Shown in pieces: positions 30,717-32,255 of a stretch of 32,255 nt of DNA; position 1 is the stretch's first letter, and each line of letters opens with the position of its first letter. A program made the position numbers and the translations under genes. The notes under the pieces are model-generated. The model was given only the letters and a program-made list of their open reading frames with translations, did no database searches and was not told where the DNA came from. Where the stretch lies: assembly GCA_035759585.1 (NCBI GenBank), contig DASTUP010000043.1, positions 1 through 32,255 on the forward strand, in the 5' to 3' direction. Origin of the DNA: CAMLLJ01 sp035759585. GTDB lineage: Bacteria; Gemmatimonadota; Gemmatimonadetes; Gemmatimonadales; GWC2-71-9.

Positions 30717-31214
30717 ATGGCCGGGGCGTCCAGCTGGTCGTTCCGGGAAGAGGATTCGCTGCGGATCGACGAGATTCTCACGTCGTTCCTGCGGGAATCG
30801 AGCGCGCGCACGGCGCTCATCGTCGACCGCACCGGCCAGCTCGTGGCCACGGTGGGCCAGGCGGTGGCGTTCGATCCGACCGCCTTCGCATCACTCACGG
30901 CCGCCGATTTCAGTGCCAACGACCAGCTCGCCCGCATGCTCGGCGAGCCCGAGTTCGGCGCGCTCTTCCACCAGGGCGAACGCGAGTCGATGTACCTGGC
31001 CGACATCGCCCGGCGCGTCATACTCGTCGTGCTCTTCGACAACGAAACGACGCTCGGCCTCGTCAAGCTGCGCGTGCGCTCCGCGGTGCAGGAGCTCAAC
31101 CAGGTGTTTACCGATATGTTCACCCGTGCCGACGCAGGCACGGACGCGCCCCAGGTGGAGAGCGGGTTCCTGGGTGAGGCGGAAGACGAGATCGACAAAC
31201 TCTTCGGGTCCTGA
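30717..31214 (+). CDS. mglB: Roadblock/LC7 domain protein, MglB-like
   Basis: Encodes 165 residues. The roadblock/LC7 fold is visible: helix 'RIDEILTSFLRESSARTALIVDRTGQLVATVGQAVAFDPTAFASLTAADFSANDQLARMLGEPEFGALFHQG', then strands 'ESMYLADIARRVILVVLFDNETTLGLVKLRVRSAVQEL'. MglB is the GTPase-activating partner of MglA and acts as a dimer at a cell pole in Myxococcus. The acidic C-terminal tail 'FLGEAEDEIDKLFGS' is a plausible contact for MglA. Immediate adjacency (15 bases) to an mglA gene supports the assignment. Confidence 0.88.
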   Translation: MAGASSWSFREEDSLRIDEILTSFLRESSARTALIVDRTGQLVATVGQAVAFDPTAFASLTAADFSANDQLARMLGEPEFGALFHQGERESMYLADIARRVILVVLFDNETTLGLVKLRVRSAVQELNQVFTDMFTRADAGTDAPQVESGFLGEAEDEIDKLFGS

Positions 31215-31229
31215 GGGGAACCGCGTCTC

Positions 31230-31904
31230 ATGTCGATGATCAACTACGCCTCCCGCGAGATCAACTGCAAACTCGTGTACTACGGGCCGGGGCTGGGCGG
31301 CAAGACGACGAATCTCGAGTTCGTCTACAACAAGGTGGCGCCGGGCTCGCGCGGGAAGATGATCTCGCTCGCAACCGAGACCGAGCGCACCCTCTTCTTC
31401 GACTTCCTCCCCGTGGATCTCGGCACGATCCGCGGCTTCAAGGTCAAGTTTCACCTCTACACGGTGCCGGGGCAGGTGTACTACAACGCCTCGCGCAAGC
31501 TGATCCTCAAGGGAGTGGACGGGGTCGTGTTCGTCGCCGACAGCCAGCTCGAGCGGATGGAGGCGAACATCGAGGCGATGCAGAACCTCTATGACAACAT
31601 GACCCAGCACGGCTACGACCTGACGCGGATCCCGTTCGCGATCCAGTACAACAAGCGCGACCTGCCGAACGCCTCGCCGATCGCCGAGCTCCAGGCCGCC
31701 CTCAATCCGGGCTGGCCGGTCGAGGATCCGGCCCGGCAGCGGCTCACGCCCGACCCCGATCATCCCGGCGAGTACCTGGTCTGGCAGCAGGATGGCGCAT
31801 GGTACGAGCGGGCGCCGCATTTCGAGGCCGTCGCCGCCACCGGCGAGGGCGTGTTCGACACCCTGAAGGCGATCAGCAAGGCCGTCGTCAAGACCCTGGG
31901 ATAG
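31230..31904 (+). CDS. mglA: MglA-like Ras-superfamily GTPase with C-terminal insertion
   Basis: Encodes 224 residues. P-loop 'GPGLGGKTTN' (19-28), switch I 'LATETERTLFFDFLP' (47-61), G3 'YTVPGQVYYNASRK' (77-90, TVPGQ in place of DxxG, as usual for MglA) and G4 'NKRDLP' (141-146) are all present. The final region 'FEAVAATGEGVFDTLKAISKAVVKTL' (198-223) aligns with the end of Myxococcus MglA. Between 'AALNP' (160) and this part lie about 30 extra residues ('GWPVEDPARQRLTPDPDHPG...'), absent from the myxococcal protein as I recall it. MglA sets cell polarity for motility in Myxococcus; the role here is unknown, as no motility genes are in the window. Confidence 0.93.
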   Translation: MSMINYASREINCKLVYYGPGLGGKTTNLEFVYNKVAPGSRGKMISLATETERTLFFDFLPVDLGTIRGFKVKFHLYTVPGQVYYNASRKLILKGVDGVVFVADSQLERMEANIEAMQNLYDNMTQHGYDLTRIPFAIQYNKRDLPNASPIAELQAALNPGWPVEDPARQRLTPDPDHPGEYLVWQQDGAWYERAPHFEAVAATGEGVFDTLKAISKAVVKTLG

Positions 31905-31913
31905 GCGGTCCCG

Positions 31914-32255
31914 ATGTGGACGCTCCCCAACATTATCACCGTCGTCCGGATCAGCTTCACCCCGGTCATCGCGCTACTGCCCTTCATCGAGGGCTACTGG
32001 CCCAAGCTCATCTGCTTTGTGGTGTTCGTGGTCGCGGCGGTGAGCGATGTCATCGACGGTTACCTCGCCCGCAGCCGCAACATGGTGAGTGACCTCGGCA
32101 AGATTCTCGACCCCATCGCCGACAAGCTGCTGCTCTTCGCCACGCTCGTTCCGATCTACTGGATCTCCCGCCAGCGCCACGATCTCTACGACATCCCCGT
32201 GTGGGGTAGCATTCCGCTCTGGGTCTGCCGTCTGCTGATCGGCCGCGAGCTGGCC
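31914..32255 (+). CDS. pgsA: CDP-diacylglycerol--glycerol-3-phosphate 3-phosphatidyltransferase, partial (3' end outside window)
   Basis: The first 114 codons are present from ATG 31914, nine bases after the mglA stop. The N-terminus 'MWTLPNIITVVRISFTPVIALLPF' is typical of PgsA. The CDP-alcohol phosphatidyltransferase signature D-x2-D-G-x2-A-R-x8-G-x3-D-x3-D is complete in 'SDVIDGYLARSRNMVSDLGKILDPIADK'. The enzyme makes phosphatidylglycerol phosphate from CDP-diacylglycerol and glycerol-3-phosphate in the inner membrane, the first step to phosphatidylglycerol and cardiolipin. A related CDP-alcohol transferase with another acceptor is possible. Confidence 0.88.
   Translation, partial: MWTLPNIITVVRISFTPVIALLPFIEGYWPKLICFVVFVVAAVSDVIDGYLARSRNMVSDLGKILDPIADKLLLFATLVPIYWISRQRHDLYDIPVWGSIPLWVCRLLIGRELA

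Overview
This is a 32 kb, very GC-rich chromosomal window that is almost fully coding. I read it as a piece of a Gemmatimonadota-like (or related deep-branching, diderm) bacterial chromosome. That is an inference from the gene set: a GWxTD-domain protein, a B12-dependent ribonucleotide reductase as the only RNR seen, a kinase with a zinc ribbon and a periplasmic-type tail, an MglA/MglB pair, and an SRP RNA-dnaX-ybaB-recR cluster. There are no transposases, phage genes, tRNA or rRNA genes and no CRISPR array. The window looks like core genome with a few small accessory genes.

Layout. Positions 1-808 (minus strand) hold a membrane-anchored low-complexity protein followed by a PP2C phosphatase cut by the window edge. 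Positions 899-5122 carry a lipoprotein N-acetylmuramoyl-alanine amidase and a large secreted GWxTD/TPR protein. A convergent hypothetical gene (5160-5660, minus) follows. Positions 5812-8345 encode a Ser/Thr kinase with PEGA and TonB-C domains, overlapping a gamma carbonic anhydrase gene. nrdJ (8593-11109) has its own promoter and ends in a strong hairpin. Positions 11224-12967 carry a WYL-like small protein, an alpha/beta-hydrolase lipoprotein and a four-helix membrane protein. A minus-strand pair (DUF839/PhoX-like protein and zinc alcohol dehydrogenase) fills 13067-15498. Positions 15631-18028 hold an FRG-domain protein, two 90-residue proteins and an aldo/keto reductase. Positions 18091-20467 carry ispG, a TlpA-like thioredoxin and a secreted peroxiredoxin. 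After a 443-base non-coding stretch with DnaA-box-like sites come pyk, a PhnP-like MBL hydrolase, pgi, a long class II aldolase, a YtxH protein and a YihY/BrkB membrane protein (20911-27406). Then come an SRP RNA, dnaX, ybaB, recR, a small membrane-anchored protein, mglB, mglA and the start of pgsA (27596-32255).

Functional themes. The central carbon block (pyk, pgi, class II aldolase) is compact and mostly co-directional. Replication/repair genes (dnaX, ybaB, recR) sit with the SRP RNA and run on into the MglB/MglA polarity GTPase module and phospholipid synthesis. Signalling is represented by the PP2C phosphatase and the kinase. Several neighbouring genes share stop/start bases (TTGA, GTGA, ATGA, TGATG and apparently CTGA), which suggests translational coupling. 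Several promoters of the form TTGnnn-17/18-TAnnTT are visible. At two genes the -10 box lies only six bases before the ATG, which predicts leaderless mRNAs.

Most notable points: an SRP RNA gene hidden inside a long open frame upstream of dnaX; a YihY/BrkB gene whose only start consistent with its conserved N-terminus appears to be CTG; a kinase fused to a TonB-type C-terminal domain; and an MglA with a roughly 30-residue insertion near its C-terminus.
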